The notes beneath the pieces were generated by a model that had not been told where the DNA came from, made no database searches, and worked only from the letters and a program-made list of their open reading frames with translations. A DNA stretch of 64,000 nt from Lytechinus pictus. Taxonomy: Eukaryota; Echinodermata; Echinoidea; Temnopleuroida; Toxopneustidae. A program made the translations under genes and the position numbers. The stretch spans positions 23,081,701-23,145,700 of the forward strand of contig NC_087252.1 of assembly GCF_037042905.1 (NCBI RefSeq), read 5' to 3'. Below, in pieces: positions 1 to 30,170 of this stretch (positions are counted from its first letter, which is position 1; every line of letters starts with the position of its first letter).

Positions 1-290
1 AGGGGGGAAATTATTTTTTGGGGGGGCTCCACTTTCAATTTTTTTGTAAAATTTCGAGGGCTCCATTTTTATCTTTTGGGTGCTACTTTTTGCATTTTGG
101 GGGCTCTTTTCAAATGTTACCTTTTTGTATTTTGAGGAATACCTGTTCACGAATTGGCCCGCCGCCCCCGTGTATTTTTTCCCCTGAAATGTAGTCATAA
201 AATTTGTTACTTTATGGTGTAAATAAGGATCTCTTAATTTCTTTTTATACATTTCCAGAACTGAAGTTGAAGGAGTGAAATCATTCCATC

Positions 291-18816
<18,526 letters not shown>

Positions 18817-20690
18817 TCCATATAGCCAATATATATATAGCCATAGTTATAATCCTATGTAATCAATGTCCAGTCCCATGCATAGCATTTGATGTCGGTG
18901 GTGGAATGTCTCGAGTACACACTTAACCGTGCCAATTTGTTTTTTGTTATCTGTCTTCTATTTTGGATGGAACTCTGTTTCATATCGTGCAATGGGCCCT
19001 TTTTGGAAAACCGAGGCCATTTTTCAGAGAAACGGAAACTTGATTATGAATTGAGCAGTATTTTGTAATTTTTGTGTTGTGTTTATTCTAGAGATAATAT
19101 GATGCAAAGCGACTTTGTGCTTTCTATTTCAGATTGGCCAAAGATTTTTCAGTGTCAAATTAAAGATTTTCATCATTTCAACAACAAAGTTGTGTATTGC
19201 TCATCAGCATAAATCTATTTTTAAACTGCTGATGTGGTAATCAACTAATGACAATATAGAATTCATGCTTTTCTTGTTAATCCCTTTAAAATCTTTATTT
19301 TAAAGAGAGAAAAAAATCAGTTTACTGAGAGGGAGTTTGTGACCTCAGCAATTCATGTGGTTGGATATACAGTGCATCCCAGAAAGAAAAAATGAAACCA
19401 TAAATTCTTGGCATATTTTTTCCAACATTGCACAGTAAAAGAATTGAAATAATTAATTTGATAAGTGATTCATTCCTTTTTGTTGAGAAATTGGCAACAT
19501 TAGGCAACAGGTATATATTTTAATTATCTTATCGTGTGGTTTCAAGTCAAAGAAGTGAAATCACTTTTACGAAATAAGTGTCAAATCTAATGATTAGGAT
19601 TTGAATAACAGAAAAAAAGGAGTCCTTTTTTTTGTCTGGGATACACTGTATTGTTAAGAACTGAGCAAGAGTGAGTCTAAACAAAAGATAAACCAATTAC
19701 ATAAACTTGTAATGGAAAAAAAAAATGTGTTTTTATCTGATCGCATGAATCCATCTACTTTTGCTATTTACTTTATGACTCTAAAAGATTTTTGTATCAA
19801 ATCACTCCTTCGACTGAAATGTATCCTACTCTTTTGCTATAGTTGCACTCGCGAAACCGACTCCAGACCGACAAAAAAATTATTGTTATTATCAATGGCC
19901 AACCGTCAATCAGTTTGGAGTCTGTTTTGTACATGTGCCTGTAGCATTTTATATTATGTAATGCATACAAACTGTAGTTCGGTATTTGACATCTTTATTA
20001 TGTGAAACGTTATTTTCTGTACTTGTTTTCGTTTTTTTTCCATTTCATGTTGTGTTCAGACATTCCAGAATAATGATGAATGATTGAAATCAGTACTGTA
20101 TTATTGTTGTTAAAAAAAGATCACTTGTTGGAATGCTCCCCAGGGAGTGTAAAAAGTGCATCCATCGTGCTTGGGCAAGCCAGGATGCCAGTCCCGGGGT
20201 AATAATAAAGCTGTAAAGCTCTTAATAGCGATGATGGTTGTACCCAAAAAGCGCATACACGTAAAAGGGTAATATGATTATTGATAGGGATTGATCTGTG
20301 TGTGGTATGACCACACCGTGTAGTACCAAGTTGTGGATGTCTATTACATTTACATTTTGTACATGTATGTAATGTACATCTCTACAATGTATGTAGTGTA
20401 CATGTACACAAATTACATATATAGGTTAGATTAGATGTAGAAGTGGTCATCAAATATCCTTTTACAATGATAATGTTCTTTTGATCACCACGGTTACCGT
20501 GATTAATTGAGGTGTATGGCACAGAAACCATATGAATCTGCTAGTTGAATTGTCCCACGCCAACCATGGGTTGCAGACATGAAAGGAACAATTTATCCCT
20601 GGTATTTTCCAGCACCGTCTAAAAAGTGCGCCTTCACCGAAAATTTCAATGCAGCTCATTTAAAAATGAAGAGAAGAGCTCCGCAATTTG
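18817..20690 (+). other. ATP6V1A 3' UTR and downstream sequence
   Basis: There is no coding potential here. The sequence is AT-rich. An AATAAA at about 20204 is the clearest polyadenylation-signal match, but it sits in a fragment (about 20196-20230) resembling the tail of the tRNA-derived SINEs seen elsewhere, so the true 3' end is uncertain. Confidence 0.4.
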
Positions 20691-20695
20691 AAACG

Positions 20696-21001
20696 TGGAA
20701 GCGCCATGGTGTAGCGGTTCTGACTCTCGACTTGTAATCAGAGGGTCATGTGTTTGAATCCCATCGTTGCCTAGCGTCCTTTGCCAAGGCATCAATCCAC
20801 ACTTTGCCACTCTCACCCAGGTGCTAATTGGGTACCGGACTAGGAAACAACCGTCATTGTGGTTGGTTTAGTAAGTGTGCGCCTAACATGCTGCTTGGAA
20901 TGCTATGAATCCAGTAACCGGGTAATAATAATTGTGAAGCGCTTTGAGCAGTCGTAGATTGATAAAGCGCTATATAAATGCCAATTATTATTATTGTTAT
21001 T
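20696..21001 (+). mobile_element. tRNA-derived SINE, family 3-like
   Basis: Head GCCATGGTGTAGCGGTTCTG, B box GTGTTTGAATCCC, body with GGCATCAATCCACACTTTGC and a tail of AAAGCGCTATATAAATGCC then (ATT)n. This tail architecture is shared by the copy at 61736 and the fragment near 42000. Confidence 0.8.
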
Positions 21002-21417
21002 AAACCTCCGTCAATGATATTCTTCGTTATTATACTTGGTGGTGTAATTAGCAGTTATCACTCATTTCATCAGAATTTGATTAATAGCGCTCTACAATAG
21101 TGCAGTATAAGTTGTTATCCCCTTTTTCCTTTTCAACATTTGTAACACATTCTAATGGGACAATAGAATGGCCTGTTTTCTTTCTGATATTGGTTGCTGA
21201 TTAGACTTTAAAAAAAAACAAGACAAAGAAATAAGATATTACTGTTTCATCAGGAGCTGTCATTCCGCACACCTGGGTCCCGTAATATATAGATTAGTGA
21301 TTAGTCGTAAACTTCATTTTCGCGATTAATTGTACATTGTAGTCAATGCAATCAGTCGTTAAACAATGTTCTACGATCATTGCTAAGCTTGTTGTTACGG
21401 TGTCCTTGACACTTTGG

Positions 21418-21640
21418 AGGCGCGATAGCTCAGTCGGTAGAGCGGGGGACTCGTATTCCGGTGACCCGGGTTCGATTCCCACTTGGTGCGCTAGTGCCCT
21501 CTGGTAAGGCATTAATCCTCAGTACCAGGTCCTTCGGAGAGGACCTTAAGCCGTCGGTCCTCTGGTTGCTTGCCTACAAGCATTCATGCTTTCTTAGCAA
21601 TCAGGTAAAAAAATCACCACCAATACCAATACCAACTTCA
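21418..21640 (+). mobile_element. tRNA-derived SINE, family 2
   Basis: A tRNA-like head (GCGCGATAGCTCAGTCGGTA, B box GGGTTCGATTCCC) with D and T arms, but an anticodon stem with mismatches, so not a working tRNA. It is followed by the family 2 body and an A/ACC-rich tail. Confidence 0.8.
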
Positions 21641-21827
21641 GCTAGCGTACGCCGATGTACTGTACGTGTGGCAAGTCGTTTTGTCCTATGATCCCATCTT
21701 GTGATATGAAGCCTTCGATTCTTGATGTATTTATATTTCATTTTGAGATCACTGCAAATATCAGAAATGTTATTTCCTTGTATGAAGAATCATTTGTGTA
21801 GTTACCAGAAGGCAATTCCTTGTATCA

Positions 21828-22095
21828 GGGCCCCGTCTTACAAAGAGTTACGATTGATTCAATCGTAACTCTATGGAAATCCATCAGTATCATAATTTTT
21901 TCTACAGGAAATTTGCAAAATGTTCTCTGTAAACAAAGGAGAACACACTGAACTGTCAAGAAATCAATGAATTTATGGATATACATTCTTATCTAGAAAT
22001 TTTATGGAACAAACATGCTTTTTATATGTTGACTTTACTGGCTTTCCATAGTTACGATTGATCGGATCAACCGTAACTCTTTGTAAGACTGGCCC
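21828..22095. mobile_element. MITE with GGGCCCCGTCTTACAAAGAG ends, copy 1
   Basis: Inverted ends GGGCCCCGTCTTACAAAGAG and CTCTTTGTAAGACTGGCCCC; the subterminal GTTACGATTGAT is also inverted. A second copy lies at 46129-46383. Confidence 0.75.
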
Positions 22096-22722
22096 CAGGA
22101 AATGGGATGAAGGAAACGTAAGTCAGCATGTGCTAGTTAAAACGTTCAGTCACTGACAGCCTCTTTAAATAATCACAAATGAACTATCCCTTCCCCATAA
22201 CCCATCCATCCTTTTTATTCTGTATTAAAACAGTTGTACATCTAGCGTTTACTGTAGGTAGAAGGCAACTCATGTTTATCAAATAATATGCAACTATTGG
22301 ACTATTGACCTGTGTCACGTTTTAGATGAAAATTGTATTTTTCTCAATTCATTACTTAAATATACATGTATACACAACAAAATAGGTTCGAATTGTGAAC
22401 CATTGACCCTAGTACATTGGTGCTCAAGATCTTGTAAAGTGTAGTGATTGTTTTCAATGTTTAAATTCATTATTTTAGAAACTATGGAACAAAGGCCGAG
22501 TTATGTTTCTCGAGGAGGGTAAAAAGAAATATTTAGCAATACTGAATGTTAGTTGTGCTGTATGTATGGAACCTAAGTGGATATTTATGGATATTTCCAT
22601 TTTTTTTTAATTTTTCTTTGATTCTTCATAAGGCTGCTCGTAAAGTTACGCAAGACTTTACGACTGGAACATGTTCTTTGGTGCTAAGTCAACTACACAG
22701 GGGTATATCATATAGCACAAGA

Positions 22723-23134
22723 CACCGTTCTCACTACCGTCCTAAAACTAGTTTAGTGGAAACTAGTTTAACGTGTAATGAAAGCGGTCTTGGAAGCGAT
22801 CTTCCAAACCGGTTCAGAAAACCACCTCGCGATATAGTTTTAAGATCGCTTTGCTTCGTTAAACCGGTTGTAGCATAAGTAAGGACACACGTTCTTCGGG
22901 AAGCGATCTTCTCACTGGCGTGTGGAGAATGCCTACGCTGCAGTTTCAAATTCCGTGCGAAACTAATAGCGTACCCATAGCAACAAGATCGCTTTCCATG
23001 AAGCGGCCATGAAGTGGTTTTGAAAACCACTTTCGGGTGATAAAATGAGAATGCTAGCAAAGCGATCTTCCAAACTGGTTTCCTGAACCGGTTTCCGGTA
23101 AATTAGTTTTTCTGGTTTGTAGTGAGAATGGTTT
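22723..23134. mobile_element. MITE-like element with ACCGTTCTCACTAC ends
   Basis: Left ACCGTTCTCACTACCG and right GTAGTGAGAATGGT are inverted. The interior has many AAGCGATCTTCCAAACCGGT-like words in both orientations, but no gene. Confidence 0.6.
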
Positions 23135-24038
23135 CCAAGAAAAAGGTCACAAGTCGTGCATAAGGTCATTCATAACTTACAAACAGCTTTATGAAAAGCC
23201 CACCTGATGCGACTTTGTACTCCTTCTATGCTGTGGCCTAATATTGATAATCCACTGCAATAACATTATTTCATCTTGAATCTATTTTCTTTTATTTGAC
23301 GACACAAACTTAAATCTTAATTCCACTCTTTTTAACAAGATGTATTCACAGTTTTACATTGGCACAGGAATATGCTAAAAAATATGATTATCTGACCCTC
23401 AGACGAAACATTGCAATAAAAATTAAAGCTAGGATTAGACCTTCAAATCCCTGAAATGACTGTTTCCATCTAAAATATGGTTACAGTGTCAAATTCATGG
23501 ACCCATGCCATACACATTGCAGTATTTGACTTCCCTACATTGTACACATCAAGTAATTAATTATACAATACATACATGTAGCTAATTAGAAATCTGTCAC
23601 ACACACTGACATTACATTGTGTAATTAGCCTCTCTTGTGTAATGACACATGCGTCTTAATGAGTCGACACTTGAGAGAGTGCAATCAGTCTAAATTACAT
23701 TTGCATATGCGACAACACTCAAGCAATTTGGATATTACAAGGAGAATGGCATAAGGAGATACATGTATAGGCTCATTCATGATAATTGCACAATGGAAGT
23801 CTTATACAATACTACAGTATATGTATATACAGCACTGTTATATTTGCCTGCTGTTTAAACCCTTCACTCGAGTCAAGGGTCTGAATGTGCAGCCTACTCA
23901 TGCCTTGTGTACTGTAGGCCCTGAAACAGCAAGTTTTGTATGTGCTAGTCTTTGCGTGGAGACACACTTGTTGATCAAAGTTTCATTCAGGGTCTGTGCC
24001 TGCAGACTACTGTTATATTTCTGCATGTGAAGATCTAA

Positions 24039-24322
24039 GGCCTGTTTCACAAAGACTAACAACTGTTGTAATTTTGCCATTGTATCTTCCATCAAACCTT
24101 GATTGTGATTGGCTGCTGAGCCACATTACGATGGTAGTTGTCATAATAGCGAAGTTACAATCAAGGGCATATTAAAATCCAAGCTGTGAGCCTATTGTCT
24201 ATTGTTCAGGGGGGAGGAGGTGAACTATTGTTTCACCCCCCCCCCCCACTTCTTGAATAGTATGACATCATTGATTTATGCCCATGCTTACAATAATTGT
24301 AACTCTTTGATGAAATGGGCCC
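24039..24322. mobile_element. MITE-like element with GGCCTGTTTCACAAAGA ends
   Basis: Left GGCCTGTTTCACAAAGACTA, right TTTGATGAAATGGGCCC. The subterminal AACTGTTGTAATTTTGCCAT is shared with the element at 52025-52180. Confidence 0.5.
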
Positions 24323-25299
24323 AAGGATTAATTTGATGAAAAGTACAAAGACCAAGGCTCTCTGACTCTTAATTGCCCATTATGATAATTATGCAAATCA
24401 CATGCAAATCTCCTCACTGATATGGCTTCATCAAATCTCAACTAATTGGATGGGGTTGTGTCAATAAAGCCTTCTAGTTATGTTTTGTTTATGCCTTTCG
24501 ACTACTGACTTCTAGTCATTCAAAGCCTTTTTACATGGATCATATGTTACAGTAACAAATTGACAATAACAGTTTAAAGCTACTGAATCCTTTGAATTGA
24601 TTGGTTGATCGTGAACTTGTTATAGAATAGTGGCATTTGTTACTATTACAAGTCCTTATTAAATCCGACCCTGGTTCCAGTTTGCAACAGATTAATCAAT
24701 CAATCATGAAGTTTTACCCAGGGGGGTTAATGTCTACAAAGTTGTTACCCAAAATATCAAGATGCAAAGCTCCCTACATAGAAAATCTTTTCTAGCCTTT
24801 CTTTTGATATTTTTTCTCAACATTGTACATTATGAATGAGAAATGATTATCAGATACCTTTCTTTTACTTCCCCTTTTGTAATTCATGATTATTACGATT
24901 ATTTCTATTATATTTTAGTTAATCTAATATTAGTGACATTTTTTGTCATATACGAGCTTGAAACATTGTGATCCTTAGTTTTAATGTTATATGAAAACAT
25001 CTTTTCTTCTTGAGAACATCTTCCTTTCTATGTGTTATAATTATATTCAATGTTTTATTATATCTTGTAATATCCCTTGGGTATGGATGTGATGAATATT
25101 GTCAGCATTTTGAGATGTAAAATTGTAGGGAAATGGAATATATAATAGAAGATGTATATAAATAAATAGTGAAACATGTAATAACAAATGTGTATTGCAA
25201 TGTATTGTTTGTTGGAATCCACTCATTTCCAAATGCAGTAGTTAGGGTGATGTTTGGGTTTAAGTACTCGTGTGGTCCACAAGCAGTTGGTCTGCTTTT

Positions 25300-25720
25300 C
25301 AGATCCAGTATTACATGTGGTAAACTGCCAATTCGTCTATTGCCAATTCGTCCAATCATCGCATGGTCTAACTTCATTTAGTCTAATGCCATTCTGTCCA
25401 TCCACATTTTGTCTAACAGCCATTTGGTCCAATAATCACTTTTTCTAATCACCAGTTCGCCTCGTAACCAGTTGGTCTAATTACCCATTTTCTTTTCATT
25501 TTTTACAATTAACACTTAGTCCAATTAGACCAAATGGTATATGGACTACATAAAATGGCTATTGGACCAACTGTTAATTAGACAAAATGGTGATTGGATG
25601 AAATGGCAATTAGACAATGCGGACAGTGGACAAACTGAAGTTAGACCAAATAATAGCTAGTAGAATAGTTAGTGATTGGATGAATTGGCATTAGACCAAT
25701 TGGAAATAAACCTTACATGT
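25300..25720. repeat. Fold-back block of GTCYAATKCCA phrases, copy 1
   Basis: The left half repeats phrases such as CCAATTCGTC, CATTTAGTCTAATGCCATT and CATTTGGTCC. The right half holds their complements (GGACCAACTG, GACAAAATGG, GATGAAATGG). A second block is at 30340-30790 and a degenerate one at about 6925-7180. Confidence 0.6.
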
Positions 25721-26136
25721 ATACCACATTGACTAAACCAATTTAGTATCAAATCAAGTCTTATTGAAGTTTGGTCTAATATAATCAGTCTATTCTCATG
25801 CCACTTGTCTACTAATTGTTTTGCATACTAGTATTGTCAAATGAAAACTTGACTCATAAGCAGTTCATCTAACCATATAGACCAAGTGGATATGAAATTG
25901 GTTAAGATAAGACCATATGGGATAGGACCAAACAAATGTATATAAGCGGGTGTAACCCAATGTGCCTCAAGGTTGAGTGAATATTGAATAATCATATTTT
26001 CCCAATATTTTCATCATACATTGATCTGAAGAAAACAAACTTATTTTGTTTTATAGTTAAGCTTTTTGTGGCTACATGCATTTTGGAGGGCTAAATGCAC
26101 ATGTGGGTGATTGAGTATAAGCTTTGATATGTTTCA

Positions 26137-27390
26137 ATTCAATTCAATTCAATTTTATTTCCACATCTGATTAAAAACACAAGTACAAATTCATATGCAA
26201 ATAGATATATACAATAAAGAAAAAAACATTAAAATGAAACATATTCAGTTCGGAATCATAATGTGGTGGGAATTGACAAAGGCCTATCAGGGTTATTCCC
26301 AAAGGTAATAAAATTTACATAAAATGTTTCTTAAATATATACAAAATATAGAAAACAATAGAAAAAGAAATAGACACACATTGAATTCAAAAATATAAGT
26401 GTAAATGAAATAACAAAAGACAACCAGACATCCTGGACCCCCCCCCCCCCAGGCAATATTTTTAAACTTTATTCTAGGATTCATTTTCAACTAGGTATTT
26501 TTTTAGTTTTCTTTTAAACATATTCAAAGTTGGGCATATTTTGATTTCTTGTGGTAATTTGTTCCAAAACTTAGGACCTGCATAAGAAATGGTAGTTCTT
26601 GAAAAATTATAATTTAGCGTTGGTAGATGGAAAAGATTTGATTGACGGGTCGCATATTTACATACATTTTTATTATACACAAAACAATCTAAAAAAATCT
26701 AAAAACTTCGGAAGTATATTTTTGGAGTACGAAAACATAAATATGCCAATCTGTTGTTTATGTATATCAAAAATTGTTAATATACTGAATTTTTTAAAGA
26801 CAGGAGCACGTATTGCTCGTTTTTTAAGAATGAAGATTCTATTTAGATAGGTCTTTGCACAGCCACCCCATACTATATTACAGTAGTTAAGATATGGCAA
26901 GATCATGCTATTATACAATTTAAGAAGGATATTAAAAGGAACAATTTTCTTTATTCTATTCATTGCACCAATAGCTTTAGATATTTGACATGATACATAA
27001 GATACATGCTCTTTCCATGTCAATTTATTGTCAATTTTAACTCCTAAAAAATTTGTAGAATTTACAATCGATATAATTTGTTGGTTGATATATATTCTTA
27101 TACAAGAAGTATTGATATTTTTATTTTTTGGCTGAAATAACATACAAGAAGTTTTTTCTGCATTTAATTTTAATTTGTTTGCTTTAAACCAAGTATCAAT
27201 TTTTTTTAAGTTCTGTATTAAAAGTAAGACACAATGTATCAATATTTTCACCAGATAGAAATAAACTTGTATCATCTGCAAAAATTATCGATTGTAATAT
27301 ACTGTTGTAGCAGATATACAAGGAATTGAATGAGACTGTTGTGAGGGAGGGAGGATGAATAATTAGAGATTGGAATAATGCATGAAACAT
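26137..27390 (-). mobile_element. 5'-truncated non-LTR retrotransposon (reverse transcriptase 3' half)
   Basis: Minus-strand frames (27390-27196, then 27281-26474) contain the RT active-site motif FADDTSLFLSG (27271-27282 for FADD), then WFKANKLKLNAEKTSCMLF, FLGVKIDNKLTWKEHV and LYNSMILPYLNYCNIVWGG, typical of Jockey/CR1/L2-type RTs. The frame shifts after FADDTS and there are later breaks, so it is dead. The 3' end is a short (AATTG)n-type repeat at 26137-26156 and not a poly-A, as in CR1/L2-like elements. Confidence 0.85.
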
Positions 27391-27769
27391 GTAGAAAAAA
27401 CAACAAAATCTGCAAATTAAGAAGTATTCAAGTTTTATTTAACGAATAGTTGTTACAACAAAATGTTGGTAAGGCGAATACAAGCAGCTATAGAGTATAC
27501 TGTACATTCAGTTTCCACAACGAAACACCCAAGTATAAGAAAAACTGTTTGAGGAATCATTATGACGTCAAACTCAACTACCTTTCTGGAAAGATAATCT
27601 ACAAAAGTACTGTCGGTGACAAAGGATTATAGAGAATAGACAAGTTGTAATGGGAAACTATAAAACAAGAAAATTCTTCATATTTTGGGCAATAACTGTA
27701 ACATAAAATGTCAACATTAACACATGAAAGATACGAAACAAAAACTGTGGTGATATACATGAAGACATG

Positions 27770-28260
27770 CACACAAGTCATTTTACACCGGTGTTGAAGT
27801 TTTGGTGTTAAGTTAAACATAATGAGGTGTTACCGTAGTACAACACATTTGGTTGTTACTTTAACACCCTGGTATTACAATGTATGTATGTTCAATCTCT
27901 TGGGTGCAATTTTAATATATCAAGTTAATATGGTCCTCTGAGATGACTGTAATTGGATTTAGGTGTAACACCTCACACTGGAAAAGTACCGGTGTAAATT
28001 TAACACCAGCTCGGTATCTATATATATCGGAAAATACATGTACCTGTAGAGGCGTTGAAACAGCACCAGTCCGGCTTTAGGCCAACACCAGATAGGCATT
28101 TAAACAACACTAATCAGTGTTAAACCAATATCAGTTTGATTCTGAAACTGGTGATGCTTCTACTAACACTTCCCTGTATTTTCCGGTATAGATACTGGAA
28201 TGGTGTTAAATCAACACCAGTATTTTTTAGTGCAGTTTTACCAGTGTAGAGTCCATATGA
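27770..28260. repeat. Cluster of AACACC/GGTGTT inverted phrases
   Basis: Many short words (ACACCGGTGTT, TTAACACC, GGTGTTAA) occur in both orientations over about 450 bp, giving a potential fold-back structure. No coding frame is convincing. Confidence 0.4.
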
Positions 28261-29200
28261 AAGGGTAAAGGGGTGATTTTTAAAAAATGAAATAACAAAA
28301 CGTAGGGACAAGAGAATAAAACTGAAAAGCTCTGATAAAATGTCATAAAAACACACTTAAAAATGAGTCCAACGACTTAATTCATTACAAACTCTTTGTT
28401 GGTTTTCTTAAAGTTAAGTGATATTGTTATCCATTTTAAGGCAAAATACATGTATCCTTCATGCCGGGACTTCATGATCATCAAGTAACCACGTCTCGGG
28501 AAATGCACAACATTTTGTATGTTAAAACTTGCCTTGCGTCAGATATTCCGGTATTTTTTGTTTGAAAAGGAACAAAAGTTCAAGAAACAACTACATAAAT
28601 AACGTTTACTCGGGCTTACATGTTTTAGACTAAAAGTAAAATAATTATTATCAAGAGGTCAAAACATACATGTAATAAAAATGAGCAAAAGACGCATATA
28701 GTCAATCAAAATATTGAAGTAAAAATGAGTTTATCACACACGAAAATCCAAGAATACGCGGTAAAATGAAAAGTAATCCTAAAATGCTTTTTGTAAAAAT
28801 GTGTTGGCGAAATGAGTGCAAATCATACTACATAATTTCTCTCATAATTTCATTGTAAAAAATTACAAGATTCTCTCCTTTTTTCAAAGTTGACATAAAA
28901 ACTTCATGCCAATATGGGAAGATAACATCTGATTAGTCATTTAAGAAAGACACAAAATTGATCATTCAAAAATATTCACAGAACATTAAATATGATTATA
29001 AAAATGGGATTTTGTGTGAATTACATGTATCCATTCGTATTTACAATAAGACTCTGTAGATATACATTCAGTCTGCTCGGTGTGTATGATATAGGCCATC
29101 AGATATATGTGAATCTGTAGAGAGAAGAGAAGAGAGAGGTATGAGAGAGCAATAGAGGGGGAGGGGGTTCACAAATCAGTAAAAACGACGTCACTCTATC
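28261..29200. other. Intergenic, nothing recognised
   Basis: AT-rich sequence with no exon-like segment, SINE head or inverted ends that I could identify. Confidence 0.35.
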
Positions 29201-29204
29201 TATA

Positions 29205-30008
29205 TATAAACTTTCAAAGTTATGATGGCAATTCAACAATTACCCCAACATGGCCTAAGTTTATTGACCTTAACTGACCTTTGACCTTGGTTTTGTGACC
29301 TGAAACTCACAGGGGATGTTCAGTGATACTTGATTACTCTTATGTCCAAGTTTTATGAACTAGATCCGTAAACTTTCAGAGTTAGGATGGTAATTTAACA
29401 AATACCCCCAACACAGCCAAAGTTCATTGACCTTAATTGACCATGGTCATGTGACCTGAAACTCGCACAGGATATTCAGTGGTACTTAATTAACCTAATG
29501 TCCAAGTTTCATGAACTAGATCCATATATTTTCAAAGTTATGATAGTAATTCAACAAATACCCCCAACTTGACCAAAGTTCATTGACCCTAAGTGACCTT
29601 TGACCTTAGTCACGTGACCTGAAACTCGAGCAGGATGTTCATCTTATACTTGATTAACCTTATGCCCAAGTTTCATGAACTAGGTCCATATACTTTCTAA
29701 GTTATGATGTCATTTAAAAAACTTAACCTTTGGTTAAGATTTTGAAAATAATTCTCCCAACATGGTCAAAGTTCATTGACCCTAAATGACCTTTTACCTT
29801 GGTCATGTGACCTGAAACTCAGGCAGGATGTTCAGTAATATTTGATTAACCTTATGTCCAAGTTTCATGAACTAGGTCCATAGACTTTCTAAGTTATGAT
29901 GTCATTTCAAAAACTTAACCTTAGGTTAAGATTTGATGTTGACGCCGCCGCCGCCGTCGGAAAAGCGGCGCCTATAGTCTCGCTCTGCTATGCAGGCGAG
30001 ACAAAAAT
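29205..30008. repeat. Tandem repeat element next to the G-gamma stop codon
   Basis: About five imperfect units near 125-180 bp, each with CATGTGACCTGAAACTC, CCAAGTTTCATGAACTAG and CTTTGACCTTGGTCA-like text. It closes with a GC-rich end (GACGCCGCCGCCGCCGTCGG then CTATGCAGGCGAGAC). Similar text is, to my memory, widespread in marine invertebrate genomes. It lies in or just after the 3' UTR of the minus-strand G-gamma gene. Confidence 0.7.
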
Positions 30009-30055
30009 TAAGGTTAATATTTTACCTTGTGCAGAAGTAAAGATGAATGAAAGAA

Positions 30056-30170
30056 CTAGAGTAGAGTACATCCTCCTTTTTTGTCTTTGTAGTTGTTGAT
30101 TTGACCCGGATGGAGTTCCCGTGTCAAGAGAAAGTCGTTTCCTACTTCCTGCTCGCAGTACTGAACGAGG
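30056..30170 (-). CDS. G-gamma coding exon 2 with CTLL prenylation box
   Basis: Acceptor tttcttttacag; encodes LVQYCEQEVGNDFLLTREL through KKGGCTLL and TAG. The frame continues from exon 1 only with phase 2, which fits exactly. Confidence 0.9.

Larger units (their letters stand above)
23135..26130. other. Intergenic sequence without recognisable genes
   Basis: AT-rich non-coding sequence with small repeats (23850-24010, 24039-24322) and an inverted-repeat block at about 25300-25720 made of short phrases such as GCCAATTCGTCTA and their complements. I found no exon-like segment, but a short exon could be missed. Confidence 0.4.

Noticed and set aside
21418-21492. A functional tRNA gene
   Set aside because: A and B boxes are good, but the anticodon stem is mismatched and the sequence continues into a repeated SINE body with a second copy at 16143-16350.
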